From NCBI GenBank assembly GCA_037190665.1, contig JBBCJT010000056.1, positions 1-45,624 of the forward strand: 45,624 bases of DNA, written 5' to 3'. Below are positions 33,195 through 42,546 of the stretch, piece after piece; position 1 is the first letter of the stretch, and each line of letters starts with the position of its first letter. This stretch comes from JBBCJT01 sp037190665. GTDB lineage: Bacteria > Pseudomonadota > Alphaproteobacteria > Acetobacterales > Acetobacteraceae. The translations under genes were made by a program, and so were the position numbers. The notes under the pieces were generated by a model. The model was given only the letters and a program-made list of their open reading frames with translations, ran no database searches and was not told the DNA's origin.

Positions 33195-35233
33195 GCCGCG
33201 AGCTCCAGCAGGATGTTGCCCATACCGTCCACGCGCGCGCCGTAGCCCGGCGGGATGCAGACCGTCGCATCGTCCTGCGCGACCACGGCAGGGCCGGCGA
33301 AGCGGTGCCCGGCGCGAAGCGCGGCGCGCGTGTAGAGCGGCACCTCGTGCCAGTCGCCGTCGAAGAAGGCCCGCAGCATCCGCTCCGGCACCGGTTCGCC
33401 CTCGGCTTCCGGCAGCCTGTGCAGGACGGGCTTTCGCGAAGCGCCCGTCATCACCAGCCGCAGGTTCATGATCTGCACCTGCGAGTCGCGGTCGCAGAAA
33501 TCGTAGATCGCCTCATGCGCGCGGTGGAACGCCTCGGCGAGTGCGTCCATGTCGCCCGCCAGCACGCGGTCGTGCGGCAGGTGCACCTCGATCTCGAAGG
33601 ACTGGCCGCGATAGTGCATGTCGGCGAGCCAGGACGGCATGGCCTCCCCGGTGAAGCCCTGTTCCTCGCGCAGCCAGGCAGTGCCCTGCTCCAGCAGCGA
33701 TGTGGCTTCGCGTTGCAGCGCCGGTGACTGCGAGGGCTCGGCGGCGATGAACAGCGTGCGGATGAAGTCGTTCTTCACGTCCGCGACCAGCCCGCCCAGC
33801 GCGCTGACCACGCCCGGGCGCGCGGGCACCAGCACGCGGCGCATGCCCAGCTCGCGGGCGAGGAAGCAGCCCAGCATCGGCCCCGCGCCGCCGAAGGTGA
33901 GCAGCGCGAAGTCGCGCGGGTCCACGCCGTAGCGCGCGACGAGCTTGTTCACCTCGGCGAACATCCCGGACACGGCGATGCGGATGATCGCCTCCGCCGT
34001 GTGCTCCACGCTCATTCCCAGCTTTTCCGCCAGCGTGCCGATCGCCGCCTGCGCGAGCGCGATGTCCGGGCGGAACGCGCCGTAGGCGAGATCGTGCTGG
34101 CCGAGGAAGCCGCAGACCGCGAACGCATCGGTGATGGTCGGCCGCGTGCCGCCGCGCCCGTAGCAGGCCGGGCCGGGCGCGGAGCCCGCGCTCTCCGGCC
34201 CCACCTTCAGCACGCCGAACCCGTCCACCCGCGCGATCGACCCGCCGCCGTCGCCGATGGAGGAGACGGCCACGCTGGGCAGGTACAGCGGCAGGTCGCC
34301 GATCTTCTCGCCGGCGCCGAACTGCGGCTGGCCATCGAGGATCAGCGCCACGTCGGCGCTGGTGCCGCCGATGTCGAGCGTGATGGCGTTCGGCACGCCC
34401 GCTTCCCGCGCCACCCAGGCCGCGCCCATCACGCCGGAGGCGGTGCCGGACAGGACCATGCTGACGCAGGCGCGCTTGCCCAGCTCCGCCGACATCACCC
34501 CGCCGTTCGACTTGGTGATCAGCGGCTCCGCCGTCACGCCGCGATCCCGCAGCCCCGCGATCAGCCGGTCGAGATAGTCGCGGATCACCGGATGCACGTA
34601 GCCGTTGATCAGCGCCGTGGTGGTCCGCTCGTACTCGCGGATCACCGGCCACACCTCGCTGGAGCGGAAGACGAAAAGCTCCGGCGCGGCGGCGCGGATC
34701 AGCTCGGCCGCGCGCTCCTCGTGCGCCGGGTTGCGGTAGGCGTTGAGCAGCGAGACGACGATGCCCTCCACGCCCTTCGCGCGCGCCTTCTCCACCGCCG
34801 CCAGCACCGATGCCTCGTCGAGCGGGACCTCCTCCGTCCCGTCGGCGAGGATGCGGCCGCCGATGCCGAAGACGCAGTCGCGCGAGACCAGCGGCGCGCC
34901 GCGGCGGGAGAACAGGCTGTAGGCTTCCGGCATCCGCAGGCGGGCGAGCTCGATCACGTCCTCGAAATGCTCGTTGGTCAGCAGCGCGAGCGCGGCGCCC
35001 TTGCGCTGGATCACCGTGTTGATGCCCACGGTGGTGCCGTGGACGAAGCCGGTGATGTCGGCCGGCCGGATGCCGTGCCGCTCCTGCAGCAGCGCGAGGC
35101 CCTGCAGCAGCTCGGCACCCGGCGTCTGCGGCGTGGTCAGCACCTTGAGGCTGTGAAGCTCCTCCTTCGCCTCGTTCCACAGGCAGAAGTCGATGAAGGT
35201 GCCGCCGATATCCACGCCCACGCGATGGCCCAT
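33191..35233 (-). CDS. hyuA: Hydantoinase A / oxoprolinase family protein (copy 1)
   Basis: A 680-residue HyuA-type ATPase subunit with an actin-like fold: the first phosphate loop VGVDIGGTFIDF (5-16), HGTTVGINTVIQRKG, the second loop ITLDIGGTSADVALI, and LTFGGAGPMLGCFLARELGM near the glycine-rich region. It would activate the ring amide by phosphorylation. It follows hyuB copy 2 by 33 nt and overlaps hyuB copy 1 by 4 nt. Confidence 0.94.
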   Translation of the reverse strand: MGHRVGVDIGGTFIDFCLWNEAKEELHSLKVLTTPQTPGAELLQGLALLQERHGIRPADITGFVHGTTVGINTVIQRKGAALALLTNEHFEDVIELARLRMPEAYSLFSRRGAPLVSRDCVFGIGGRILADGTEEVPLDEASVLAAVEKARAKGVEGIVVSLLNAYRNPAHEERAAELIRAAAPELFVFRSSEVWPVIREYERTTTALINGYVHPVIRDYLDRLIAGLRDRGVTAEPLITKSNGGVMSAELGKRACVSMVLSGTASGVMGAAWVAREAGVPNAITLDIGGTSADVALILDGQPQFGAGEKIGDLPLYLPSVAVSSIGDGGGSIARVDGFGVLKVGPESAGSAPGPACYGRGGTRPTITDAFAVCGFLGQHDLAYGAFRPDIALAQAAIGTLAEKLGMSVEHTAEAIIRIAVSGMFAEVNKLVARYGVDPRDFALLTFGGAGPMLGCFLARELGMRRVLVPARPGVVSALGGLVADVKNDFIRTLFIAAEPSQSPALQREATSLLEQGTAWLREEQGFTGEAMPSWLADMHYRGQSFEIEVHLPHDRVLAGDMDALAEAFHRAHEAIYDFCDRDSQVQIMNLRLVMTGASRKPVLHRLPEAEGEPVPERMLRAFFDGDWHEVPLYTRAALRAGHRFAGPAVVAQDDATVCIPPGYGARVDGMGNILLELAA

Positions 35234-35266
35234 CCGGGTGTTCCTTCTATCGTACGAAGCTGCGGG

Positions 35267-37255
35267 TCATGGTCTGGCGCCGCCGGCATCGGTCGCCGCG
35301 CCGAGCAGGGACGCGCCGATCCGCGCCATCTGGGTCTCGAGGTCGTGCTCCGCCGCCTCGCCCGCCGCGACGGCGGCGAAGAAGCGGCGCTTGAGGTAGT
35401 GGCGCCAGTTCACCGGCTGAGCGGCGAGCATCCGGGTCAGCGCGTCGTAGCGCGGAGCGGACCACACCGCCTCGAACGCGCGGCGCGCGTCGCCAAAATC
35501 AAAATGCGCCGCCGCCGGCGCCGGTCCGCGCGCGGCGCGCAACGCCGTTGTCGCCGCGATGTCCGCCGCGCCGTCGCGCAGGACGACGCCGTAAAGCTCT
35601 CGCGCCGCGTCCGCGGATACGAAGCCCCGCCGCACATCGGACGCGACGGCCGCCGGATCGCGCGTGAAGGGGTCGCCATAGCCGCCCGCGCCCGGTCCGA
35701 TCACGCGCACCACGTCCCCCGGCTCGCAGCGCAGGAGGTCGGTGTTGCCTAGGCTGATCTCCTTCGGCGTGTCCGGATTGCGCAGGAAGCGGGAGGTGCT
35801 GCCCGCACGCCCGCCGCGCACGCCCCAGGACGCGAAGACGGAGCGGTTGCGGTTGCGCGCCGTCACCACCGTGTCCGGCGAGAACACCTGGAACTCCATC
35901 ACCGCCGCGAGCCCGCCGCGATACCGTCCGGCACCGCCCGTGTCGGGCCACAGGCCGTAGCGGCGGAACAGGATCGGCCCCTCGGCCTCGGTGATCTCAA
36001 GCGGCGTGTTCTTCAGGAACGCCTGCGCGCCGCCCGCGCCGTTCGGTCCGTCCGAAGCCGGCGTGCCGCCGCCGCCGCCACCCACCGGCCCGATGGAGGC
36101 CATCACCGGCCGTCCGCCCCATCCCGCGGTGCGGACGTTCATGATCGCGTTGCCGCCGGGGGAGGTCGCCGGGATGCGGTCGGGCATCGCAAGCGAGAAG
36201 GCGCCGAAGGTCACGATCTGCGTCAGCATGCAGGTCAGCGATCGCATGCCGACCGCGGCGGGGGCCACCGCGTTCACCACCGTGCCCTCCGGCGCGACGA
36301 CGCGCGCCACGCGCAGCGTGCCGGCGTTCATCAGCAGATCGGTGTTCAGCGTGAACAGCACGTAGGTCAGGCCGACCAGCACCAGCGGATGCCGCGCGTG
36401 CCCACCGGTCGGCATGTTGAGCGACGCGGCGACCTGCGGGTCGGACCCGGTGTAGTCCAGCTCCACCGTCTCATCCTGCACGCGCAGGGTCAGCGCCACG
36501 CGGCAAGGCACGCCGCCCTCGCCGTCCTCGTCGGCGAAGTCGGAGAAGAAGTACTCGCCGTTCGGGATGGAGCGGACCACCGCGCGCGCCTGGTCCTCGG
36601 CGTAGTCCAGCATGGCCTGCATGCCGTCGCGGAACGTCTCCGCGCCGAAGCGGGCGATGATCTCGTGGATCTTGCGCTCGCCGACGGTGACGGAGGCGAT
36701 CTGCGCCTTCAGGTCGCCCCAGTTCTGCTCCGGCGCGCGGACGTTGAGGCGCAGGATGCGCAGCACGTCCTCGTTCATCCGCCCGCCCCTGACGAGCTTC
36801 AGCGGCGGGATGCGGATGCCTTCCTGCTCGATCTCCGTCAGCGTGCGCGACAGCGAGGCGGGGACCGCGCCGCCGATATCGGTGTTGTGGATGTGGCCGC
36901 CGACGAAGCAGATGATCTTCCCGTCGTGGAACACCGGCTTCCAGATGTGCAGGTCCGGCGTGTGGGTGGCGACCATGCCGCTGTAGGGATCGTTGGTGAC
37001 GCAGATGTCGCCTTCCTCGTAGGAATCGATCATCCGTATCACCGGGCCGTAGTCGATGCCGGAATACCACGGCGCGCCGAAGGTGCGCGGGGAAGCGAAG
37101 GCGAGCCCTTCCGCCGTCAGCAGCGTGCAGGAGAAATCCTCCGTCTCCTTCACGAAGGCGGAATGCGCGGTGCGCATCAGCGTGAAGGCCATGGCGTCGG
37201 CGGCAGCGCCGCAGTGATTGGCCAGGATCTGGAGGCTGCGACGGTCGATGCTCAT
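35267..37255 (-). CDS. hyuB: Hydantoinase B / oxoprolinase family protein (copy 2)
   Basis: A 662-residue HyuB-type subunit, clearly related to copy 1 along its length (for example NHCGAAADAMAFTLMRTAHSAFVKE at the start, FGAPWYSGIDYGPVI, FVGGHIHNTDIGG, and GAGGYGDPFTRDPAAVASDV) but well diverged, so the duplication is old or the pairs were assembled separately. It overlaps hyuA copy 2 by 4 nt (ATGA). Different substrate ranges for the two pairs are an inference. Confidence 0.93.
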   Translation of the reverse strand: MSIDRRSLQILANHCGAAADAMAFTLMRTAHSAFVKETEDFSCTLLTAEGLAFASPRTFGAPWYSGIDYGPVIRMIDSYEEGDICVTNDPYSGMVATHTPDLHIWKPVFHDGKIICFVGGHIHNTDIGGAVPASLSRTLTEIEQEGIRIPPLKLVRGGRMNEDVLRILRLNVRAPEQNWGDLKAQIASVTVGERKIHEIIARFGAETFRDGMQAMLDYAEDQARAVVRSIPNGEYFFSDFADEDGEGGVPCRVALTLRVQDETVELDYTGSDPQVAASLNMPTGGHARHPLVLVGLTYVLFTLNTDLLMNAGTLRVARVVAPEGTVVNAVAPAAVGMRSLTCMLTQIVTFGAFSLAMPDRIPATSPGGNAIMNVRTAGWGGRPVMASIGPVGGGGGGTPASDGPNGAGGAQAFLKNTPLEITEAEGPILFRRYGLWPDTGGAGRYRGGLAAVMEFQVFSPDTVVTARNRNRSVFASWGVRGGRAGSTSRFLRNPDTPKEISLGNTDLLRCEPGDVVRVIGPGAGGYGDPFTRDPAAVASDVRRGFVSADAARELYGVVLRDGAADIAATTALRAARGPAPAAAHFDFGDARRAFEAVWSAPRYDALTRMLAAQPVNWRHYLKRRFFAAVAAGEAAEHDLETQMARIGASLLGAATDAGGARP

Positions 37256-39303
37256 GCGCGCGCCCCCTCGGGCGTGATGATGAGATTGCCGTGGTCATCG
37301 ACCGCGATGTCGAAGCCGCCCGGCACGCAGGTCGTGCAATCGGGCTGCGCGACGATGGCCGGCCCGGCGAAACGGTGGCCGCCGCGCAGGTCCTCGCGCG
37401 CGTAGAGCGGCACGGGTTGCCGGACGCCATCCATATGCACCTCGATGACCGAACACGGCCGCGCCTCCGCCCCGGCATCCGCGATCCGCGGCAGGGCGGG
37501 CTTGGGCGTTTCCCCGGTGATGACGAGGCGCAGCGTCACGATCTGCACGGCGGCGCTGCGGTCGGCATGGCCGTAGATGCGCTCGTGCTCCGCATGGAAG
37601 GCCTCGCGGAGCGCCGCGAGGTCGCCGGCCTCGATCCAGCGCGGATCGATGGGCGCCTCCACCTCGAAGGACTGGCCGCCGTAGCGCATCTCGGCGGAGA
37701 CGGCGATCGCGGGCTCGCCCCGGAACCCCTGCTCCTCCACCAGCCACGTCACCGCATCGCGCCGCATCGTGACCAGCGCATCCTGCAGCGTCCGCTCCAC
37801 GCCGGGATCGAGGCCGGCATAGACCGTGCGGATGAAGTCGTTGCGCAGGTCGGCGACCAGCCCGCCCAGCGCGCTCAGCACGCCCGGCGCGGGCGGCACG
37901 ATCACGCCCGCCATGTTCAGCTCCCGCGCGAGGAAGCAGGCCAGCATCGGTCCCGCACCGCCGAAGGCGAGCAGCCGGAACGCGCGCGCATCCAGCCCGA
38001 AGCGCGAGATCAGCCCGCTGGCGTCGGCGTACATGGCGGAGACCGAGAGTTCGAGGATGCCGGACGCGGTCTCCTCGATGCCGGCGCCGAGCCGTTCGGC
38101 GAGCCGCCCCACCGCCGCGCGCGCCGCCGCCACGTCGAGCCTCACGGCGCTGTAGCCGAGGTCGCTGTGGCCGATCAGCCCGCAGGCCGCCGCCGCGTCG
38201 GTCACGGTCGGCTCCGTCCCGCCGCGTCCGTAGCAGGCCGGGCCGGGGAGCGAGCCGGCGCTGCGCGGGCCGACCTTCAGCACGCCGTGCTCGTCCACCC
38301 AGGCGATGGACCCGCCGCCCTGGCCGATGGAGGTGACGGAGACGGACGGGATGAAGATCTGGAAGTCGCCGATCACCTCGCCGGTGCCGTAACCCGCCTC
38401 GCCATCCGTCAGCACTGCGAGGTCGGCGCTGGTGCCGCCGATGTCGAGCGTGAGCAGCCGGGGAAAGCCGCAGCGCCGCGCGATGAAGCCCGCGCCGATC
38501 ACGCCGGATGCCGTGCCGGACAGGATCATCTGCACGCATTCCGCGCGCGCCTGCGCCACGCCCATCACGCCGCCGTTCGACTTGGTGATGCGCGGGGCGG
38601 CCGGCACGCCGAGCCGGGCCAGCGTCGCCTCGAACGAGGCGAGGTAGGAGGACACGCGCGGCTGCACGTAGCCGCTGATGCAGGCGGTGATGCTCCGCTC
38701 GTACTCCCGGATGATTGGCCAGATGCCGCCAGAGCGAAACACGGGCAGGCCGGGATCGATCTCCGCGAGCATCGCCTCAACCTCGCGCTCGTGCGCATCG
38801 CTGCGCCAGGCATGCAGCAGGGAGATGACCACTGCCTCGGCTCCGGCCGCGCGGAGTGCGGCATGCGCGGCCTGCACGCTCTCGCGCGACACCTTCGTCA
38901 GCACCCGCCCGTCGGCGCGGATGCGTTCCTCGATGCCGAAGACGCGGTCGCGGGGCACCAGCGGGTCGGGACGGCGGGAGTACAGGTTGTGGATCTGCGG
39001 GATCTTGAGGCGCGCCATCTCCAGCACGTCCTCGAAGCCCTGCGTCGTCAGCAGCGCCAGCTTCACGCCGTTGCGCTGGATCACGGTGTTGATCCCGACC
39101 GTGGTCCCGTGGGTGAAGGTCGCGACCCGCTCCGGCGCGACGCCGTGGTGTTCCCGCAGCAGGGTCAGCCCCTGCTCGATCTCGGCACCCGGGGCATCGG
39201 GACGGGAGAAGACCTTGAGCGTGACGAGCCGCCCGTCCGCCTCGTGCAGCGCGGCGAAGTCGGTGAAGGATCCGCCGACATCGACACCGACACGCCAGCT
39301 CAT
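37252..39303 (-). CDS. hyuA: Hydantoinase A / oxoprolinase family protein (copy 2)
   Basis: A 683-residue HyuA-type ATPase subunit and the first gene of the hyuA-hyuB-hyuA-hyuB operon. The first phosphate loop reads VGVDVGGSFTDF, then HGTTVGINTVIQRNG, LTLDIGGTSADLAVL and LAFGGAGPMLACFLARELNM. The start at 39303 (MSWRVGVDVGG) is set by alignment with copy 1; the frame is open further upstream but that part is not family-like. No clear ribosome site precedes it. It is divergent from the amino-acid oxidase operon. Confidence 0.92.
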   Translation of the reverse strand: MSWRVGVDVGGSFTDFAALHEADGRLVTLKVFSRPDAPGAEIEQGLTLLREHHGVAPERVATFTHGTTVGINTVIQRNGVKLALLTTQGFEDVLEMARLKIPQIHNLYSRRPDPLVPRDRVFGIEERIRADGRVLTKVSRESVQAAHAALRAAGAEAVVISLLHAWRSDAHEREVEAMLAEIDPGLPVFRSGGIWPIIREYERSITACISGYVQPRVSSYLASFEATLARLGVPAAPRITKSNGGVMGVAQARAECVQMILSGTASGVIGAGFIARRCGFPRLLTLDIGGTSADLAVLTDGEAGYGTGEVIGDFQIFIPSVSVTSIGQGGGSIAWVDEHGVLKVGPRSAGSLPGPACYGRGGTEPTVTDAAAACGLIGHSDLGYSAVRLDVAAARAAVGRLAERLGAGIEETASGILELSVSAMYADASGLISRFGLDARAFRLLAFGGAGPMLACFLARELNMAGVIVPPAPGVLSALGGLVADLRNDFIRTVYAGLDPGVERTLQDALVTMRRDAVTWLVEEQGFRGEPAIAVSAEMRYGGQSFEVEAPIDPRWIEAGDLAALREAFHAEHERIYGHADRSAAVQIVTLRLVITGETPKPALPRIADAGAEARPCSVIEVHMDGVRQPVPLYAREDLRGGHRFAGPAIVAQPDCTTCVPGGFDIAVDDHGNLIITPEGARA

Positions 39304-39743
39304 GCGCGGAGCCCACGCGGCGGGGGGCAGGCCATGCTGATCTCTCTTCCGGTCCACAAGACGGCATCGGTCTGCCACGGGCGGATGTTCCGCGACCAAT
39401 GACTTGTCGCGCGGCGATGCGAACCCGGAGTTATGCATGCCGGCAATACCCCTCTCCCACGGGGGTGAGGGCGCCTCCATCAGCACGACGATGAGGTCCT
39501 GCCTCGGCGAGCGCGCCCTCACCCTCCCGCGCGAGCGCGGCCCCCCCTCTCCCGCCGGGCGGGCGCGGGGGGAGCGACCGCGGTCCGCGCGGCATAACCG
39601 GAAGTTCTGCCCGCTGGCGCACAAGCCATTGGACCTCCGGCCGCCATCGGCTGATCCTGACGGATGGCACAGGACGGAGTGCGGGCAGTTGGCTGACTGG
39701 CGAAAAACCCTCGCCGCTCCGGCGGCGGAACGGGCGTGGTTTC
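39304..39743. promoter_or_regulatory. Divergent regulatory region of the hyu and oxidase operons
   Basis: This 440-bp gap separates two long operons read in opposite directions, so both promoters should be here. The centre is taken by repeat family B copy 2 (39449-39573). The rest shows no convincing gene on either strand, and no -35/-10 pair could be assigned with confidence. Confidence 0.5.
39449..39573. repeat. Inverted-arm repeat, family B copy 2
   Basis: The 24-bp core at 39481-39504 is identical to 15278-15301. The flanks carry CCCCTCTCCCAC...GGGTGAGGG on the left and CCCTCACCCTCCCGC...CTCTCCCGCC on the right, similar to copy 1 but with the right arm rearranged and longer. Unlike copy 1 it lies between divergent gene starts rather than gene ends. 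Confidence 0.85.
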
Positions 39744-40058
39744 ATGCCGGCTGAGGCCGCGCCGCTGATGCGCCGGCTTGGCGAACAGGACCGGCGGGAG
39801 GTCGCCTTCGTCATCGACGGCCGCCCCGCGACCGCCCTTCACGGCGACACGCTGCTGACCGCCGTCCTGCTGAACGGAACGGCGCTGCGCGTCTCGGAGT
39901 TCGGGGACGGCCCCCGCGCCGGCTTCTGCCTGATGGGCGCCTGCCAGGATTGCTGGGTCTGGACCGAGGACGGCGCGCGGCTGCGCGCATGCGGCACCTA
40001 CGTCGAACCGGGGATGCGGATCGTGACGCGGGAGGCCCCGTGGCCCCGCCTCGCGTAG
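39744..40058 (+). CDS. (2Fe-2S)-binding protein, small subunit of a heterotrimeric amino-acid oxidase/dehydrogenase
   Basis: A 104-residue ferredoxin-like subunit. Cysteines 62, 67, 70 and 83 are arranged as C-x4-C-x2-C-x12-C in FCLMGACQDC and RACGT, the pattern of HcnA, OoxA/NoxA-type and hydroxyproline dehydrogenase gamma subunits. It would pass electrons between the two flavin subunits encoded next. It opens the plus-strand operon and overlaps the next gene by 19 nt. Confidence 0.9.
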   Translation: MPAEAAPLMRRLGEQDRREVAFVIDGRPATALHGDTLLTAVLLNGTALRVSEFGDGPRAGFCLMGACQDCWVWTEDGARLRACGTYVEPGMRIVTREAPWPRLA

Positions 40059-41425
40059 TCATCGTCGGCGCCGGCCCCGCCGGCACGCGCGCCGCCGAAC
40101 TGCTCGTGGCCGCCGGCCTGCGCCCGCAGGTCATCGACGAGGCGCCGGCCAGCGGCGGGCAGATCTACCGCCGCCAGCCCGAGGGTTTCCGCCGCGATGC
40201 GCGCGCGCTCTACGGCACCGAGGCCGGCCGCGCCACCGCCGTCCATGCCGCCTTCGACGCGCTCGCGGGCCGGATCGACCACTGGCCCGGCACGCTCGCG
40301 TGGAACGTGCGCGACCGCGAGCTGTTCGTGGTGCGGGACGACGCGGCGCACGTCCTGCCGTTCGACGCGCTGGTCCTCGCCACCGGCGCCACCGACCGGC
40401 TGCTGCCGGTGCCCGGCTGGACGCTGCCGGGCGTGTTCAGCCTCGGCGGCGCGCAGATCGCGCTGAAGGCGCAGGCCTGCGCCATCGGCAGCCGCGTCGT
40501 ATTCCTCGGCTCCGGGCCGCTGCTGTATCTCGTCGCGGCGCAGTACGTGAAAGCGGGCGCGGAGGTCGCCGCGGTGCTGGACACCGCCCCGCCCGGCGCA
40601 CGCTGGCGCGGCCTGCCCGACATGGCGACCCGCCCGTCGCTGCTGCTCAAGGGCGCGGCCCTGCTGTGGCGGCTCCGCCGCGCAGGCGTGGAGGTGCGGC
40701 GCGGCGTGGTTCCGCGCCACCTGCTGGCCGATGCCGCCGACACGCGCATCGCCGGCGTCGCCGTCGCCCGGCCGGACGGGAGCGAGGAGGTGATCGCCTG
40801 CGACGCCGCCGGCCTCGGCTGGCATCTGCGCGCCGAGAGCCAGCTCGCAGACCTCGCCGGATGCAGCTTCGCCTTCGACGAGGAGCACCGCCAATGGCTG
40901 CCGCGTGTCGATGCGGACGGCCGCAGCGACGTGGCCGGCGTCTATCTCGCGGGCGATGGCGCGCGGCTGCTCGGCGCCGACGGGGCGGAGATCGCCGGGC
41001 GGCTGGCGGCACTCGCGGTCCTGCAGGATCTCGGCCTGCCGGCCCCGCCCGGCACGAACGCCGGTGCGCTGCATCGGCGCCGGCGCGCGATGGACCGGTT
41101 CCGCCGCGGGCTGACCAAAGCCTTCCCGTGGCCCGCCGATCTGCTGGCCGGCCTGCCGGACGACACGCTCGTCTGCCGCTGCGAGGCGATCACCGCCGGC
41201 ACGCTGCGCCATGGCGCGACCGGCCTCGACGCGCCGGAGGTGAATCGCGCGAAGGCCTTCACCCGCGTCGGTATGGGGCGCTGCCAGGGCCGCTTCTGCG
41301 GCCTTGCCGGCGCGGAGATCGTGGCCGCCGCGCGCGGCATCCCGCTGGAGCAGTCCGGGCGCCTGCGCGGCGCGGCCCCGGTCAAACCCCTGCCCATCGC
41401 CGCCACGCTGGACGACGCCGCATGA
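40040..41425 (+). CDS. NAD(P)/FAD-dependent oxidoreductase subunit (HcnB/OoxA-like)
   Basis: A 461-residue flavoprotein. The N-terminus RVVIVGAGPAGTRAAELL binds FAD, SGGQIYRRQP follows, and a second dinucleotide motif lies near RVVFLGSGPLLYLVA. The C-terminal domain has CRCEAI (about 379-381) and GRCQGRFCG (about 414-419), four Cys of a BFD-like [2Fe-2S] or metal site as in HcnB and opine oxidases. GTG at 40040 is chosen because GGGAGG lies just upstream and it starts directly at the FAD strand; it lies inside the preceding gene. It ends in an ATGA overlap with the next gene. Confidence 0.9.
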   Translation: MAPPRVVIVGAGPAGTRAAELLVAAGLRPQVIDEAPASGGQIYRRQPEGFRRDARALYGTEAGRATAVHAAFDALAGRIDHWPGTLAWNVRDRELFVVRDDAAHVLPFDALVLATGATDRLLPVPGWTLPGVFSLGGAQIALKAQACAIGSRVVFLGSGPLLYLVAAQYVKAGAEVAAVLDTAPPGARWRGLPDMATRPSLLLKGAALLWRLRRAGVEVRRGVVPRHLLADAADTRIAGVAVARPDGSEEVIACDAAGLGWHLRAESQLADLAGCSFAFDEEHRQWLPRVDADGRSDVAGVYLAGDGARLLGADGAEIAGRLAALAVLQDLGLPAPPGTNAGALHRRRRAMDRFRRGLTKAFPWPADLLAGLPDDTLVCRCEAITAGTLRHGATGLDAPEVNRAKAFTRVGMGRCQGRFCGLAGAEIVAAARGIPLEQSGRLRGAAPVKPLPIAATLDDAA

Positions 41426-42546
41426 GCGAGAACCGCGCGGACGTGCTGATCGTCGGCGGCGGGCTGATGGGCTCGGCCACCGCCTTCTTCCTGCGCCAGC
41501 GCGGCGTCTCGGTGATCCTGCTGGAGCGCGGGCTGGTCGGGCAGCAGGCGAGCGGCGTGAACTTCGGCAACGTCCGTCGCCAGGGCCGCTTCCTGCCGCA
41601 GCTTCCGCTCGCGCACCGCTCCCGCGCGCTGTGGGGGCGCCTGCCTGAGCTGCTCGGCGACGATGTCGAGTTCCTGCCGACCGGCCATCTGCGCGTCGCC
41701 TACCGGCCCGAGCAGGTCGCGATGATGGAGGCGTACCGCGACGCCGCACAGCCCTGGGGGCTGGAGCTGGAGATGCTGACCGGCAACGTCGTGCGCGACC
41801 GCTTCCCGTGGCTGTCGCAGGAGGTGCTGGCCGGGTCGTGGTCGCCGACCGACGGCCACGCCAATCCCCGCCTCGTCGCGCCCGCCTTCGCCCGCGCCGC
41901 GCGGCGCGACGGCGCGCGCATCGTCGAGAACGCCGAGGTGCTCGCGATCGAGCAGGAAGGCGGCGGCTTCCGGGTGGAGACCGCCGACGGCACGGTGTGG
42001 CGCGCCGGCATGTTGCAGATCTCCGCCGGCGCCTGGGCCGGGCGGCTTGCCGAACGCTTCGGCGAGAAGGTGCCCATCGTCGCGCGCGGGCCTCAGATGG
42101 GCGTGACCGAGGCGGTGCCCTATGCGCTCAAACCCGTCCTCGGCGTCACGACCAGGGAGACGAAGGAAGTCATCTACCTGCGGCAGGTGACGCGGGGGAA
42201 CATCGTCTTCGGCGGCACCGGCCACGGGCCGGTCGACCTCGACACGATCCGCGCGAAGGTGGAACCGCGCATCACGCTGCACCAGTTCACCCAGCTCCAG
42301 CGCATGGTGCCCGCGCTCGGCGCGCTGCGCATCATCCGCACCTGGAGCGGCATCGAAGGCTACATGAAGGACGACATCCCGGTGATGGGGCCCAGCGCCC
42401 GCATCCCCGGCCTGTTCTACGCCTTCGGCTTCTGCGGCCACGGCTTCCAGCTCGGCCCGGGCGTTGGCGACGTCATGGCCGAACTGATCGCGACCGGCCG
42501 CACCGAGACCCCGATCGAGCCGTTCGCCATCGGGCGCTTCGCATGA
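41422..42546 (+). CDS. FAD-dependent amino-acid oxidase subunit (DAO family, HcnC/OoxB-like)
   Basis: A 374-residue DAO-family flavoprotein and the likely catalytic subunit of the three-part enzyme. VLIVGGGLMGSATAFFLRQRG binds FAD at the N-terminus; GFCGHGFQLGPGVGDVMAELI closes the FAD site at the C-terminus. It would oxidise an amino acid or opine to the imino acid. Cyanide synthase, D-octopine/nopaline oxidase and hydroxyproline or D-amino-acid dehydrogenases share this plan; context with a D-aminopeptidase favours a D-amino acid, as inference. ATGA overlaps on both sides show tight coupling. Confidence 0.91.
   Translation: MSENRADVLIVGGGLMGSATAFFLRQRGVSVILLERGLVGQQASGVNFGNVRRQGRFLPQLPLAHRSRALWGRLPELLGDDVEFLPTGHLRVAYRPEQVAMMEAYRDAAQPWGLELEMLTGNVVRDRFPWLSQEVLAGSWSPTDGHANPRLVAPAFARAARRDGARIVENAEVLAIEQEGGGFRVETADGTVWRAGMLQISAGAWAGRLAERFGEKVPIVARGPQMGVTEAVPYALKPVLGVTTRETKEVIYLRQVTRGNIVFGGTGHGPVDLDTIRAKVEPRITLHQFTQLQRMVPALGALRIIRTWSGIEGYMKDDIPVMGPSARIPGLFYAFGFCGHGFQLGPGVGDVMAELIATGRTETPIEPFAIGRFA

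Noticed and set aside
39744..42546. The three-subunit oxidase as hydrogen cyanide synthase HcnABC
   Set aside because: Subunit types match, but opine, proline and D-amino-acid enzymes share the same plan, and the operon context with a D-aminopeptidase and peptide-binding protein does not favour cyanide production.
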